DNA of 19,591 nucleotides from Meridianimarinicoccus sp044221805 (GCA_044221805.1 JBGAOK010000065.1:1-19591); one strand, 5' to 3'; counted from the stretch's first letter, positions 9,492 to 17,170 are shown. Program-made: numbers and translations. Notes: generated by a model not told the origin, from the sequence alone.

Positions 9492-12172
9492 CACCGCCCG
9501 ACGCCGACGCCCGCCCCTCGCCCGACGCGCTGCTGTCCCGGGCGGCGCGCGAGGGGCGTGGCCGGCTGAAGATCTTCCTTGGCGCCGCGCCGGGCGTCGG
9601 CAAGACCTGGGCGATGCTCGAGGACGGCCACCGCAAGCTGGCCGAAGGGGTCGACGTGCTGGCCGCGCTGGTCGAGACCCATGGCCGGGCCGAGACGCAA
9701 GCCAAGCTGGTCGGGCTGCCGCTGCTGCCGCGGGCGGCGATGCTCTATCGCGGGCGGGTGCTGACCGAGCTTGACCTTGACGCGCTTCTGGCCCGGCGGC
9801 CGCAACTGGCACTGATCGACGAGCTGGCCCACACCAACCCGGAAGGCGGCCGGCACGAAAAGCGCTGGCAGGATGTCGAGGACGTGCTTGCCGCCGGGAT
9901 CGACGTCTATACCACCCTGAACATCCAGCACATCGAGACCCTGAACGAGGTGGTGGCGCGGATCACCGGGGTCCGGGTGCGCGAGACCGTGCCCGACAAG
10001 GTGCTGGAACTGGCCGACGAGATCGAGCTGATCGACCTTCCCCCCGACGAACTGGTGGAACGGCTGAAGGCCGGCAAGGTCTATCCGCAGGACCAGGCGG
10101 CGCGGGCGCTGGGGTCCTTCTTCGTCAAGGGCAACCTGACCGCGCTCAGGGAACTGGCGATGCGCGCCGCCGCCGACCGGGTCGATGCGCAACTGCGCGA
10201 GCACATGGCGGCCCACGCCATTCCCGGGCCCTGGCCGACCCATGAGCTGATCCTGGTCTGCCTGAACGAAAGCCCCGCCGCCCGCGAGGCGATCCGCGTC
10301 GCCAAGCGCTCGGCCGACCGGGCGCGCACCGACTGGATCGCGCTGTCGGTGGCATCGCCCAGGTCCGAGGCGCGGACCGAGGCGGAGAAGGACCAGCTGG
10401 CCGGCTCGCTCCGGCTGGCCGAACGGCTGGGGGCGGAACTTGCCACCATCGAGGCCGGGCACGACGTGGCCGGCGCGATCCTGGACTTCGCCCGGGCGCG
10501 CAACGTCCGGCGCATCGTGCTGGGCCGGCCGCGCCCGGTGCGCTGGTACGCCCGCGCCTTCCGTGAAGACGTGGCGGCCGGGCTGCTGCGCCGGTCCGGG
10601 CCGTTCGAGGTCATCGTCGCGCCCGAATCCGACGGCCGACCGGAACCGCGCCGCCTGCACCTGGTGCTGTCCGGCCCCCGGCCCCGCGCCCTGGCCGAAG
10701 CCGCCCTTGCCGTCGGGCTGGCCACCGGGGTGGCCTGGCTGGCCGACCGGCTGTTCCCGGTGGCCAGCCTGAGCGTGATCTTCATGACCGCGGTGATCGT
10801 GGTGGCCAGCCGGCGCGGCCGCGGGGCGGCGCTGGCGGCGGCGGTGCTGGGTTTCTTCAGCTACAACTTCTTCTTCACCGAGCCGCGCTTCACCTTCAAC
10901 GTCTCGCGGCAGGGCGAATTCCTGACCCTGATCCTGTTCCTGGCAGCCTCGCTGGTCACCGGCAATCTGGCGGCGCGACTGCGGTCCCGGGCCGATGCCC
11001 AGGCCGCGCTGGTCGACCGCACCAACCGGCTTTACGATTTCGGCCGGCGGATCGCTTCGGCCACCGGGGTGCCTGATGTGGTCGGCGCCACCACCGGCCA
11101 TGTGGCAGCGACGCTGCGTTGCCAGTCGGCGGTGCTGCTGCCGGCGCCCGGCGACACGCTGGCCGTCGCCGGCAGCGTGCCCCCCGGCGTCATGCTCGAG
11201 GTGCGCGACCAGTCCGCCGCCCGCTTCGCCTGGGACCGGGGCGAGCCGGCCGGCCGCGGCTCCGAAACCCTGCCCGCCGCGCGCTGGCACTTCCTGCCGC
11301 TGGCCACCGGCCGGCGCAAGCTGGGCGTGCTGGGGATCAGCTTCGACGACGACCGCAGCCCCTCGCAGGAGGATCGCCGCCTGCTGGAAGCCCTGTGCGA
11401 CCAGGTGGCGGTGGCGCTGGAACGGCTGAGCCTGACCGAGGAACTGGCCGAGAGCCGGCTCGCCTCGGAAACCGAACGGCTGCGCACGGCGCTGCTGTCC
11501 TCGGTCAGCCACGACCTTCGCACGCCGCTGGTCACCATCATCGGCGCGGCGGAAAGCCTGGCCGAGACCCCGGACCTGTCCGCCGCCGCCCGACGCGACC
11601 TGGCCGAGAACATCCGCGAGGAAGGCGAACGGCTGGACCGCTATGTCCAGAACCTGCTGGACATGACCCGGCTGGGCCATGGCGCGCTGAAGCCGCGGCT
11701 GGGGCCGCTGGACCTGGCCGAACAGATCGGCGCGGCGCGCCAGCGCATGGCCGGCCCCCTGCGCAGTCACGCGCTGGAGGTCGACCTGCCCGACCGGCTG
11801 CCCATGGTTCTGGCCGATTCCGTGTTGCTGGAGCAGGTGCTGGTCAATGTGCTGGACAATGCCGCGAAGTATTCGCCCACCGGCAGCGTGATCGCGGTGG
11901 TGGCGCGGCAGGTCGGCCTGACGGTCGAGCTTGCCGTCGCCGACCACGGCCCGGGCATCCCCGAGGGGGAACGCGCCCGGGTCTTCGACATGTTCTACCG
12001 CATCGCCGGCGGCGACCGGCAGCGCGCCGGCACCGGGCTGGGGCTGGCCATCTGCAAGGGCCTGATCGAGGCGATGGGCGGCACGGTGCGCGTCGAACCG
12101 GCATGGCCCGACGACAGCGGAACCCGCATCGTGATCGCGCTGCCGCTCTACAATCCGGAGACTGCCGCGTGA
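9488..12172 (+). CDS. kdpD: KdpD, sensor histidine kinase controlling kdp expression
   Basis: KdpD senses low K+ or osmotic stress and phosphorylates KdpE. The 894 residues match the classical full-length form. In order: the cytoplasmic KdpD domain (about 25-235) with Walker A GAAPGVGKT at 32-40 and DELAHTN; a universal-stress-like domain (about 250-370); the DUF4118 four-helix membrane block (about 399-497); a GAF-like domain (about 525-645); HisKA with SVSHDLRTPL, whose phospho-acceptor is His675; and an HATPase domain with N-box NVLDNAAKYSP, ADHGPGIPEGER and GTGLGLAICKG. It overlaps the kdpC stop by four bases, and its own stop overlaps the kdpE start. All kinase motifs are intact. Confidence 0.97.
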   Translation: MTPPDADARPSPDALLSRAAREGRGRLKIFLGAAPGVGKTWAMLEDGHRKLAEGVDVLAALVETHGRAETQAKLVGLPLLPRAAMLYRGRVLTELDLDALLARRPQLALIDELAHTNPEGGRHEKRWQDVEDVLAAGIDVYTTLNIQHIETLNEVVARITGVRVRETVPDKVLELADEIELIDLPPDELVERLKAGKVYPQDQAARALGSFFVKGNLTALRELAMRAAADRVDAQLREHMAAHAIPGPWPTHELILVCLNESPAAREAIRVAKRSADRARTDWIALSVASPRSEARTEAEKDQLAGSLRLAERLGAELATIEAGHDVAGAILDFARARNVRRIVLGRPRPVRWYARAFREDVAAGLLRRSGPFEVIVAPESDGRPEPRRLHLVLSGPRPRALAEAALAVGLATGVAWLADRLFPVASLSVIFMTAVIVVASRRGRGAALAAAVLGFFSYNFFFTEPRFTFNVSRQGEFLTLILFLAASLVTGNLAARLRSRADAQAALVDRTNRLYDFGRRIASATGVPDVVGATTGHVAATLRCQSAVLLPAPGDTLAVAGSVPPGVMLEVRDQSAARFAWDRGEPAGRGSETLPAARWHFLPLATGRRKLGVLGISFDDDRSPSQEDRRLLEALCDQVAVALERLSLTEELAESRLASETERLRTALLSSVSHDLRTPLVTIIGAAESLAETPDLSAAARRDLAENIREEGERLDRYVQNLLDMTRLGHGALKPRLGPLDLAEQIGAARQRMAGPLRSHALEVDLPDRLPMVLADSVLLEQVLVNVLDNAAKYSPTGSVIAVVARQVGLTVELAVADHGPGIPEGERARVFDMFYRIAGGDRQRAGTGLGLAICKGLIEAMGGTVRVEPAWPDDSGTRIVIALPLYNPETAA

Positions 12173-12867
12173 CCGATGCCGAGGCGCCCGCGCCGCACCG
12201 CATCCTCGTCATCGACGACGAGGCGCCGATCCGGCGCTTCCTGCGCGTGGCGCTGGAAGCCGAGGGCCACGGCGTGATCGAGGCCGCCACCGCCCGCGCC
12301 GGCATCGCCGCCATCGCCCGCGAGGCGCCGGCGCTGGTGATCCTGGACCTGGGCCTGCCCGATGCCGACGGTCTGGCGGTGCTGGCCGAGATCCGGCCAT
12401 GGAGCGCGGTGCCGGTCATCGTCCTGTCGGTGCGCAGCGACGAGACCGGCAAGGTCGCCGCGCTGGATGCCGGCGCGCAGGACTACGTGGTCAAGCCCTT
12501 CGGGGTGAAGGAACTGCTGGCCCGGGTCCGCGGCCTTTTGCGCGACCGGGGCGGAGCCACGGCGCCTTCGGTGGTCGAGGCGGGCGATCTGCGGATCGAC
12601 GCGGCCGCCCATGCGGTCACCCGGGCCGGCCAGCCGGTCCACCTGACCCGGCGCGAGTTCGACCTGTTGTGGATGCTCGCCAGCCATGCCGGCCGGCTGG
12701 TGACCCACGGCATGATCCTGAAGGCGATCTGGGGCCCGGCCCATGCCGAGGACGTGCAGTACCTGCGCGTCTATGTCCGCCAGCTGCGCGCCAAGCTCGG
12801 CGACGACGCCACCAACCCGCGCTATATCCTGACCGAACCGGGGATCGGCTACCGCTTCATCGGCTGA
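12169..12867 (+). CDS. kdpE: KdpE, OmpR-family response regulator of the kdp operon
   Basis: KdpE is the DNA-binding partner of KdpD. I place the start at GTG 12169, which overlaps the kdpD stop as GTGA; the frame is open much further upstream, but that part is a kdpD shadow without regulator sequence. The resulting 232 residues begin with HRILVIDDEAPIRRFL, carry the phospho-acceptor Asp60 in LVILDLGLPDADG, the switch residues of IVLSVRS, and Lys in VVKPFGVKELLAR. The C-terminal half is a winged-helix domain with HLTRREFDLLWMLA and a closing EPGIGYRFIG. It is slightly longer than E. coli KdpE (225) because of a short N-terminal lead. Confidence 0.96.
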   Translation: MTDAEAPAPHRILVIDDEAPIRRFLRVALEAEGHGVIEAATARAGIAAIAREAPALVILDLGLPDADGLAVLAEIRPWSAVPVIVLSVRSDETGKVAALDAGAQDYVVKPFGVKELLARVRGLLRDRGGATAPSVVEAGDLRIDAAAHAVTRAGQPVHLTRREFDLLWMLASHAGRLVTHGMILKAIWGPAHAEDVQYLRVYVRQLRAKLGDDATNPRYILTEPGIGYRFIG

Positions 12868-12919
12868 GGCGCCGGCGGCAGGGTGGGGGTGGACACTCCG
12901 GCTCCGACGCCGCTCGCGC

Positions 12920-12940
12920 AATCCGGCGGCCCGCCGGTTA
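12920..12940. terminator. Weak candidate bidirectional hairpin between the convergent kdpE and apbE genes
   Basis: A GC palindrome CCGGCGGCCCGCCGG at 12923-12937 sits in the 104-bp space between the two convergent stops. It can form a five-pair stem with a five-base loop and is flanked by AAT and TTA. There is no proper T-run on either strand, so termination here is only possible, not shown. Confidence 0.3.
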
Positions 12941-12971
12941 CGCGCCGGTCCGACCTCCCGCAGGCCGGCGA

Positions 12972-14018
12972 TCATGATCGCGCGGCACCCGCCAGACGAC
13001 CCTCTCCCGATCGCCGGATCCCGGTGTCCCCGGTGTCCCCGGCGTCCCCGGCGTCCCCGGCGAACAGCCGACCGACCGGCACCTGCTGAAAGTCCAACCC
13101 GTCCCGTAGCAGGAACAGCGCGTCAAGCCCGATCCGCCGGGCCAGCGCCGCGCCGGGCCCGGGGCCCAGAACCATCAGCGCCGTGGCCCAGGCGTCGGCC
13201 TCGGCGCAAGTCCGGGCCACCACGCTGACCGAGGCTGGCGGGTCGGCCAGCGGGGCGCCGCGGGCGGGGTCCATGGTATGGGACAGGCGCCGCCCGCCGA
13301 CCTCGACCCAGTGACGGTAGTCGCCCGAGGTGGCGACGGCGGCATCCGCCAGCGCCAGCACGGCCAGTGGCGCGCGGCGGGCAGGGTCCGGCGCCTCGAT
13401 GGCGATCGCCCAGCCGGCGCCGTCGGGCCTTGTGCCAAGGGCGCGCATCTCGCCGTCGATGCCGACCAGCCCGGCTTCCAGCCCGAAGCCGCGCAGGGTC
13501 TCGGCCAGCCGGTCGGTGCCGTAACCCTTGGCGATGCCGTTCAGGTCCAGCGCCACCGGCGCCAGCCGGCGCGCCCGGCGGTCTGCCCTGTCCAGCTCCA
13601 GCGTCGCGCCGGGGGCGCGGCGGGGGGCTGCCAGCGCCGCGCGGATCCTGTCAGGATCGGCGGCGTCCGGGCCGAAGCCCCAGGCACCCACCGCTTCGCC
13701 CTGGGCGATGTCGAAGGCCCCGCCCGAGGCCTGCCCGATGGCCAGCCCCAGGCCCAGCACCGTCCACCAGCGGCGCCAGCAGGTCGGCGGTGTCACCGGC
13801 GCCCGGTTCAGGCGCATCAGGTCGCTGTCGGGCTTCCAGACCGACATCTGCGCGTCGACCGTGTCCACCGCCGCCTGCAGCGCGGCGCGCAGCGGGCCGG
13901 GGTCGGTGCCCGGGGGCAGATGCACCAGCGCCGACCAGCGGGTGCCCATCACCGGCCCGTTCAGGGCGTGACGGACCAGGCCGGCATCGGCCCAGGGTCT
14001 AGTAGACATCTTCGACAT
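12972..14018 (-). CDS. apbE: ApbE, FAD:protein FMN transferase
   Basis: ApbE enzymes transfer FMN from FAD onto Ser or Thr of flavin carrier proteins. The 348 residues show GPVMGTRW (21-28), SGGAFD (98-103), DLNGIAKGYGTD (158-169), SGDYRHW (231-237), HTMDPARGAPL with the metal-binding and catalytic region (247-257), and AEADAWATALMVLG (272-284). The ATG at 14018 overlaps the end of the preceding flavoprotein gene; a second ATG at 14009 is equally possible. Oddities: no signal peptide or lipobox is visible although most ApbE proteins act outside the cytoplasm; residues 75-86 look out of frame; and the C-terminus has a repeat-encoded tail with GDAGDAGDTGDTG (321-333). It is the last gene of the Asp-rich/DUF2271/PepSY operon, and the DUF2271 protein is its likely substrate. 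Confidence 0.93.
   Translation of the reverse strand: MSKMSTRPWADAGLVRHALNGPVMGTRWSALVHLPPGTDPGPLRAALQAAVDTVDAQMSVWKPDSDLMRLNRAPVTPPTCWRRWWTVLGLGLAIGQASGGAFDIAQGEAVGAWGFGPDAADPDRIRAALAAPRRAPGATLELDRADRRARRLAPVALDLNGIAKGYGTDRLAETLRGFGLEAGLVGIDGEMRALGTRPDGAGWAIAIEAPDPARRAPLAVLALADAAVATSGDYRHWVEVGGRRLSHTMDPARGAPLADPPASVSVVARTCAEADAWATALMVLGPGPGAALARRIGLDALFLLRDGLDFQQVPVGRLFAGDAGDAGDTGDTGIRRSGEGRLAGAARS
13020..13062. repeat. 9-bp tandem repeat in the 3' end of apbE
   Basis: Four head-to-tail copies of CCCGGYGTC occupy 13020-13055, and a partial fifth follows to 13062. The first two copies have T and the next two have C at the variable position. On the coding strand it encodes GDA/GDT triplets. 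Because the unit is three codons, gain or loss of copies keeps the frame. Confidence 0.92.
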
Positions 14019-16215
14019 AGCGGCTCTCGGCTTTCAGCATGGCGGGGGTCAGCCCGTCGGGGGCGAGGATCTCGGCCAGCGCGTCCGAGACCCCGGCCGC
14101 CATGGCCTGCCCGCCGCAGACCATCACCCGCGCCCCGTCGCGGATCATCCAGGCGATCTCGGCCGCCTCGCGGCGCAGCGCGTCCTGCACATGGGCGCGA
14201 TCCGGCCCGCGCGAGGCGGCGGTGACCAGCCGGGTCACCCGGCCGTCCTCCTGCCACTCGGCCAGTTCGGCGCCATAAAGGAAATCGCTGTCCGGGTGGC
14301 GGAACCCGGCGACCAGCAGGATCGGCCGGCGCCGGCGGTTGGCACGGACGAAGCCCGCCAGCGGCCCGATCCCGGTGCCTGCCCCGACAAGGATCAGCGG
14401 CGTGCGACCCCGGTCCGGGCGAAAGCCCGGATTGCGGCGCAGGAAGGCGCGAATCCGGTCACCGGGGCGCAGGGCCATGAGCTGGCCCGAGCAGAGCCCG
14501 CCGGGATGCTTGCGCACCGCGATCTCGACGAAACCGTCGCGCCGCCCCGAGGCCAGCGAATAGTAGCGCGGCTGGCTCGCCCCCTCGGGCAGGATGCCGA
14601 TCAGGTCGCCCGGTGCGAAGCGGCCGAAGCCGCGCCCGGTCAGCCGCTGCCACAGCGGCACCCGCGGCAGCGCGAAGCGCAGGATCGCGGCCGGCGCCTG
14701 CAGCGCGGTGCCGAAGTCCTGCCGCGCGATCAGGGTCAGCCCGTAGCCGGCCGGCACCGAAGCGTGGTGGTCGAGATCAAGCGCGATCCCCAGCGCCGCC
14801 CCCAGCGCCCGGCCCCAGCGGGCGAAATCGGCACCCGACTGGCGGTCGACCCGGTCGAGCGGCAGTAGCTCGGCCCAGCCCCGCGCCCGCGCCGCGTCGG
14901 CCACAAGCTCGGCATAGGCACAGAAGGCCCGGAAGCCGCGGTCGCCGAAGCCCAGCACCGCGACAGGCACGCCCCGCCGCACCGGCAGCCGCGCCAGCCG
15001 GTCGAGGAACCCGGCGGCCGAGGCCGGGGCCGCGCCGTCGCCCCAGGTCGCGGCCAGGATCAGGATGCGCCGGGCGCGCCGGTAGGCAGCGGGGTCGAAG
15101 CTTGCCATCGGCGCCACATGGACGCTTTCGCCCGCCGCGACCAGCGATGCCGTGAGGGTCGTCGCGAAGCCCCAGGTGCTGCCGCCCTCGCTGCCGACCA
15201 GGATCACCGTGGTGGCCCGGGTCGCAGCGGTGGTGCCGCGCAGTCGCGGCTGCCGGCGGATGCTGCCCGCCCGGGTCGCCAGCCAGGTCGCCAGCCCGGT
15301 CCCGGCCATCACCGGCACGCCAAGCGCCATCAGCCCCAGCACGGCGCCCAGCACCGCGGCACCCCGCCCGGTGTGCAGCATCGCAACCGTGGCGGTAAGC
15401 CGTTGCCAGCGCGTCAGGGCGGCCTCGCCCAGCACCGCCCCGGTCCCGGGATCGATCAGCTGGGTGCCGGCGTCGGTCTTCAGGGTGAAGGCATCGGCCG
15501 GGTCGCCCGGATACGGAAACACCAGCTCGCGCAGGGCGGTGACCGGGGTGTCCTGCAGCGGCGCGAGCTGGTCGACGACCATCCCGGCAAGCCCGCTCGG
15601 CGCGGCCGCGACCATGGGCGCCGGCCCGTCGGGCAGCAGTCCGAAGCCTGATGCCACCAGCCACAGGGCCGTTGCCGAGGACAGCGCCAGCCCGATCACC
15701 GACAGGCGGGCGATCTCCACATGCAGCCGCCCGGCGAGCGGACCGCGCAGCGGCGCGAACCAGCGCCGCCAGCCCCCCGCCCGCCGCGCCACCAGGGCCG
15801 CGCCAGTGACGCAGAGCGACAGCATCGCCAGCGCGCCGCCCGCCATCACCAGCCGCCCGGCGTCGCCCAGGAACAGCGACCGGTGCAGGTCGGTCAGCCA
15901 GCGCTGCACTGGCGGCGTCCCGGCCGGGGCGATGTCGCGCCCGGTGAACGGGTCGACGGTGGCGCTGGCCAAGCCGCCCGCCCCGGACCATTCCGCGGTG
16001 ATCCGGCCCGACGGGCTGCGCGCGATCCGTTCCAGCCCCGGATGGGTGGCGAGGGTCCGCCCGGCTAGCTCGGCCACCGACAGCCCGGCATCGGGCGCCG
16101 GGGCGGTCAGCGCTTCGGCCGGCGGGAAGACCGACAGGGCCGCACCGCTGAGCGCAAGGACGACCAGAAGGACGGCGGCCAGAAGCCCCGGCCAGCGATG
16201 CAACGCACGGGTCAT
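13999..16215 (-). CDS. Membrane PepSY/flavodoxin/NADPH-reductase fusion (CysJ-like C-terminus)
   Basis: This 738-residue protein should carry electrons from cytosolic NADPH into the membrane. The N-terminal half is a PepSY-associated membrane region with helices near 10-30, 122-143, 170-196 and 300-325; His residues in LHRW, LHRSLFLGD, LHVEIARL and LHTGRG sit near helices and could bind heme or quinone. A flavodoxin-like FMN domain follows, starting VILVGSEGGSTWG near 337. Then comes a ferredoxin-reductase-type module: RYYSLASG (near 548, FAD), GGLCSGQL, GAGTGIGPLAGF (near 610, NADPH), VMVCGGQAMA and the CysJ-like ending SRYVEDVY. I start it at ATG 16215, behind GGAGG; the frame runs open further up but that part lies inside the DUF2271 gene. 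It begins 14 bases after that gene and overlaps apbE, so the three are co-translated. Confidence 0.92.
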   Translation of the reverse strand: MTRALHRWPGLLAAVLLVVLALSGAALSVFPPAEALTAPAPDAGLSVAELAGRTLATHPGLERIARSPSGRITAEWSGAGGLASATVDPFTGRDIAPAGTPPVQRWLTDLHRSLFLGDAGRLVMAGGALAMLSLCVTGAALVARRAGGWRRWFAPLRGPLAGRLHVEIARLSVIGLALSSATALWLVASGFGLLPDGPAPMVAAAPSGLAGMVVDQLAPLQDTPVTALRELVFPYPGDPADAFTLKTDAGTQLIDPGTGAVLGEAALTRWQRLTATVAMLHTGRGAAVLGAVLGLMALGVPVMAGTGLATWLATRAGSIRRQPRLRGTTAATRATTVILVGSEGGSTWGFATTLTASLVAAGESVHVAPMASFDPAAYRRARRILILAATWGDGAAPASAAGFLDRLARLPVRRGVPVAVLGFGDRGFRAFCAYAELVADAARARGWAELLPLDRVDRQSGADFARWGRALGAALGIALDLDHHASVPAGYGLTLIARQDFGTALQAPAAILRFALPRVPLWQRLTGRGFGRFAPGDLIGILPEGASQPRYYSLASGRRDGFVEIAVRKHPGGLCSGQLMALRPGDRIRAFLRRNPGFRPDRGRTPLILVGAGTGIGPLAGFVRANRRRRPILLVAGFRHPDSDFLYGAELAEWQEDGRVTRLVTAASRGPDRAHVQDALRREAAEIAWMIRDGARVMVCGGQAMAAGVSDALAEILAPDGLTPAMLKAESRYVEDVY

Positions 16216-16229
16216 GCTGCGGCCTCCAC

Positions 16230-16700
16230 TCACATCGCGTAGGCGAAGCTGGCGACATAGCGCCGGCCCAGAACCGGCGTCCCTGCCCCGGCGCTGGTCA
16301 ACGGCAGCGCGATCTCGTTCGGGCTGTCGCGCATCTCCTCGACCGCGGCGTCGATGTGGAGCGTGTAGCCCGCATCGAACAGCGCATCGGCAAGGTCGAG
16401 GGTGATCTCGAGCGTCCGCCCCGCCCCGACGCTGGCGCCGGTGATGCCGTTGATCTCGGCGATCCGGCCGCCCGAGGCGCGGGACCAGCCCGACAGGTGC
16501 TCGTAATACTTCGACTTCGGCCCGGCCATCCACAGGCTGCCGGCATAGGCCCCCGCGGGGTCGGTGACATAAAGCGCCAGATAGGCACCCCGGCCGCCAT
16601 ACTCGCTCAGGGTGGTGGTCAAGGTGACCGGCCGGGCCAGCGCGAGGCCGGGAAGTGTCAGCGCGGTGCTCAGCGCAAGGGCGGCGAAAAGTGATTTCAT
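16230..16700 (-). CDS. Exported DUF2271 protein, probable FMN carrier
   Basis: The 156-residue product has a clear Sec signal peptide (KSLFAALALSTALTLPGLALA, cut near residue 22) and a body of the DUF2271 type: LYVTDPAGAYAGSLWMAGPKSKYYEHLSGW in short pieces, then a beta-rich end. Residues 84-90 read NGITGAS, which fits the (D/N)-G-x-(S/T)-G-A-(T/S) site that ApbE modifies in NqrC- and RnfG-type proteins; the FMN would sit on Ser90 (codon 16431-16433). An ApbE gene closes the same operon, which supports the reading. The start at 16700 has AAGGA eight bases upstream. It lies 79 bases after the Asp-rich gene and 14 bases before the membrane flavoprotein. The likely role is a periplasmic redox carrier; modification itself is inferred. 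Confidence 0.88.
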   Translation of the reverse strand: MKSLFAALALSTALTLPGLALARPVTLTTTLSEYGGRGAYLALYVTDPAGAYAGSLWMAGPKSKYYEHLSGWSRASGGRIAEINGITGASVGAGRTLEITLDLADALFDAGYTLHIDAAVEEMRDSPNEIALPLTSAGAGTPVLGRRYVASFAYAM

Positions 16701-16732
16701 GACGTGTTCCTTTCGAAGGCTCTACGTCCGCG

Positions 16733-16757
16733 CCGGCCGGGTTCCGTCGCCGGCCGG
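16733..16757 (-). other. GC hairpin between the Asp-rich and DUF2271 genes
   Basis: CCGGCCGG at 16733-16740 and again at 16750-16757 can pair as an eight-base stem around a nine-base loop in the minus-strand transcript. There is no T-run after it, so it is unlikely to be a full terminator. It could mark an mRNA processing or stabilising point that sets different levels of the Asp-rich protein and the genes after it. Confidence 0.4.
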
Positions 16758-16779
16758 GCGGGGATCAGCGCAGGGAGGG

Positions 16780-17127
16780 TCAGCGGACCTGCACCTGCGG
16801 CGCCGCGCCGCTGCCGAACAATCCGTTCGCGGGCGGGGCGACGTTGCCGGCGGGTGTCGGGCCGAGGCCCATGGCGCAGGCGCCGCCCTCGTCGTCGTCG
16901 CAGTCGTCATCGTCATCGTCGTCGTCGCTGCGGCCGGCGCGCCGCGCGCCGCTGTCGTCGTCGTCCTCCTCCTCCGCGCCGGAGGCGAGGCGCAGGGCCC
17001 CGGTCGGAGCGGTGGCTGCCGCCACAGCCGTTTCGGGTACGGGCGCCAGCGCAGCGGTCGGGCCGGCCAGGGCGGCAGCTGCGGCGAGGGCAGCGGTGGC
17101 AAGCAGCAGGGCAGTGATGCGGGTCAT
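16780..17127 (-). CDS. Exported Asp-rich acidic protein, first gene of the flavin operon
   Basis: This 115-residue protein has an N-terminal signal peptide (MTRITALLLATAALAAAAAL, likely cut near residue 28). Its centre is extremely acidic: EEEDDDD at 52-58 and a run of Asp/Glu at 68-80 broken only by Cys76, encoded by a near-perfect GAC/GAT trinucleotide run at 16888-16926. A second Cys is at 84. The C-terminus, PAGNVAPPANGLFGSG and then PQVQVR, is not low complexity and looks like a conserved motif. The acidic block could bind divalent or trivalent cations or a cationic partner. I recognise no named family. The ATG at 17127 has GGAGAG upstream inside a stem-loop, and the shared 49-bp element lies 44 bases before the start. 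It heads the operon with DUF2271, the membrane flavoprotein and ApbE. Confidence 0.75.
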   Translation of the reverse strand: MTRITALLLATAALAAAAALAGPTAALAPVPETAVAAATAPTGALRLASGAEEEDDDDSGARRAGRSDDDDDDDDCDDDEGGACAMGLGPTPAGNVAPPANGLFGSGAAPQVQVR

Positions 17128-17157
17128 CGGGGGCTCTCCAGGTTTGGTGCCCCCGAT
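17126..17157 (-). promoter_or_regulatory. Stem-loop enclosing the ribosome site and start codon of the Asp-rich gene
   Basis: In the transcript, AUCGGGGGC pairs perfectly with GCCCCCGAU over nine bases (DNA arms 17149-17157 and 17126-17134). The fourteen-base loop carries the GGAGAG ribosome site, and the 3' arm includes the first two bases of the AUG. Such a hairpin could limit ribosome access, so the leader may control translation. No known riboswitch class is recognised. Confidence 0.55.
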
Positions 17158-17170
17158 CTGGCGGGGCCGG

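Noticed and set aside
8963..11947. 994-codon open frame on the minus strand opposite kdpC and kdpD
   Set aside because: Antisense shadow of kdpC/kdpD, whose motifs are all intact on the plus strand.
11119..12168. N-terminal extension of KdpE by 350 codons
   Set aside because: This part is kdpD read in another frame; receiver-domain sequence begins only after the GTG at 12169.
16216..16533. N-terminal extension of the membrane flavoprotein to 16533
   Set aside because: The extension lies inside the DUF2271 gene in another frame and is Arg-rich shadow sequence; the first membrane helix begins right after ATG 16215.
16888..16926. Trinucleotide run as a possible microsatellite or CRISPR-like repeat
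   Set aside because: It is explained by consecutive Asp codons within a gene; no spacers or separate repeat units exist.
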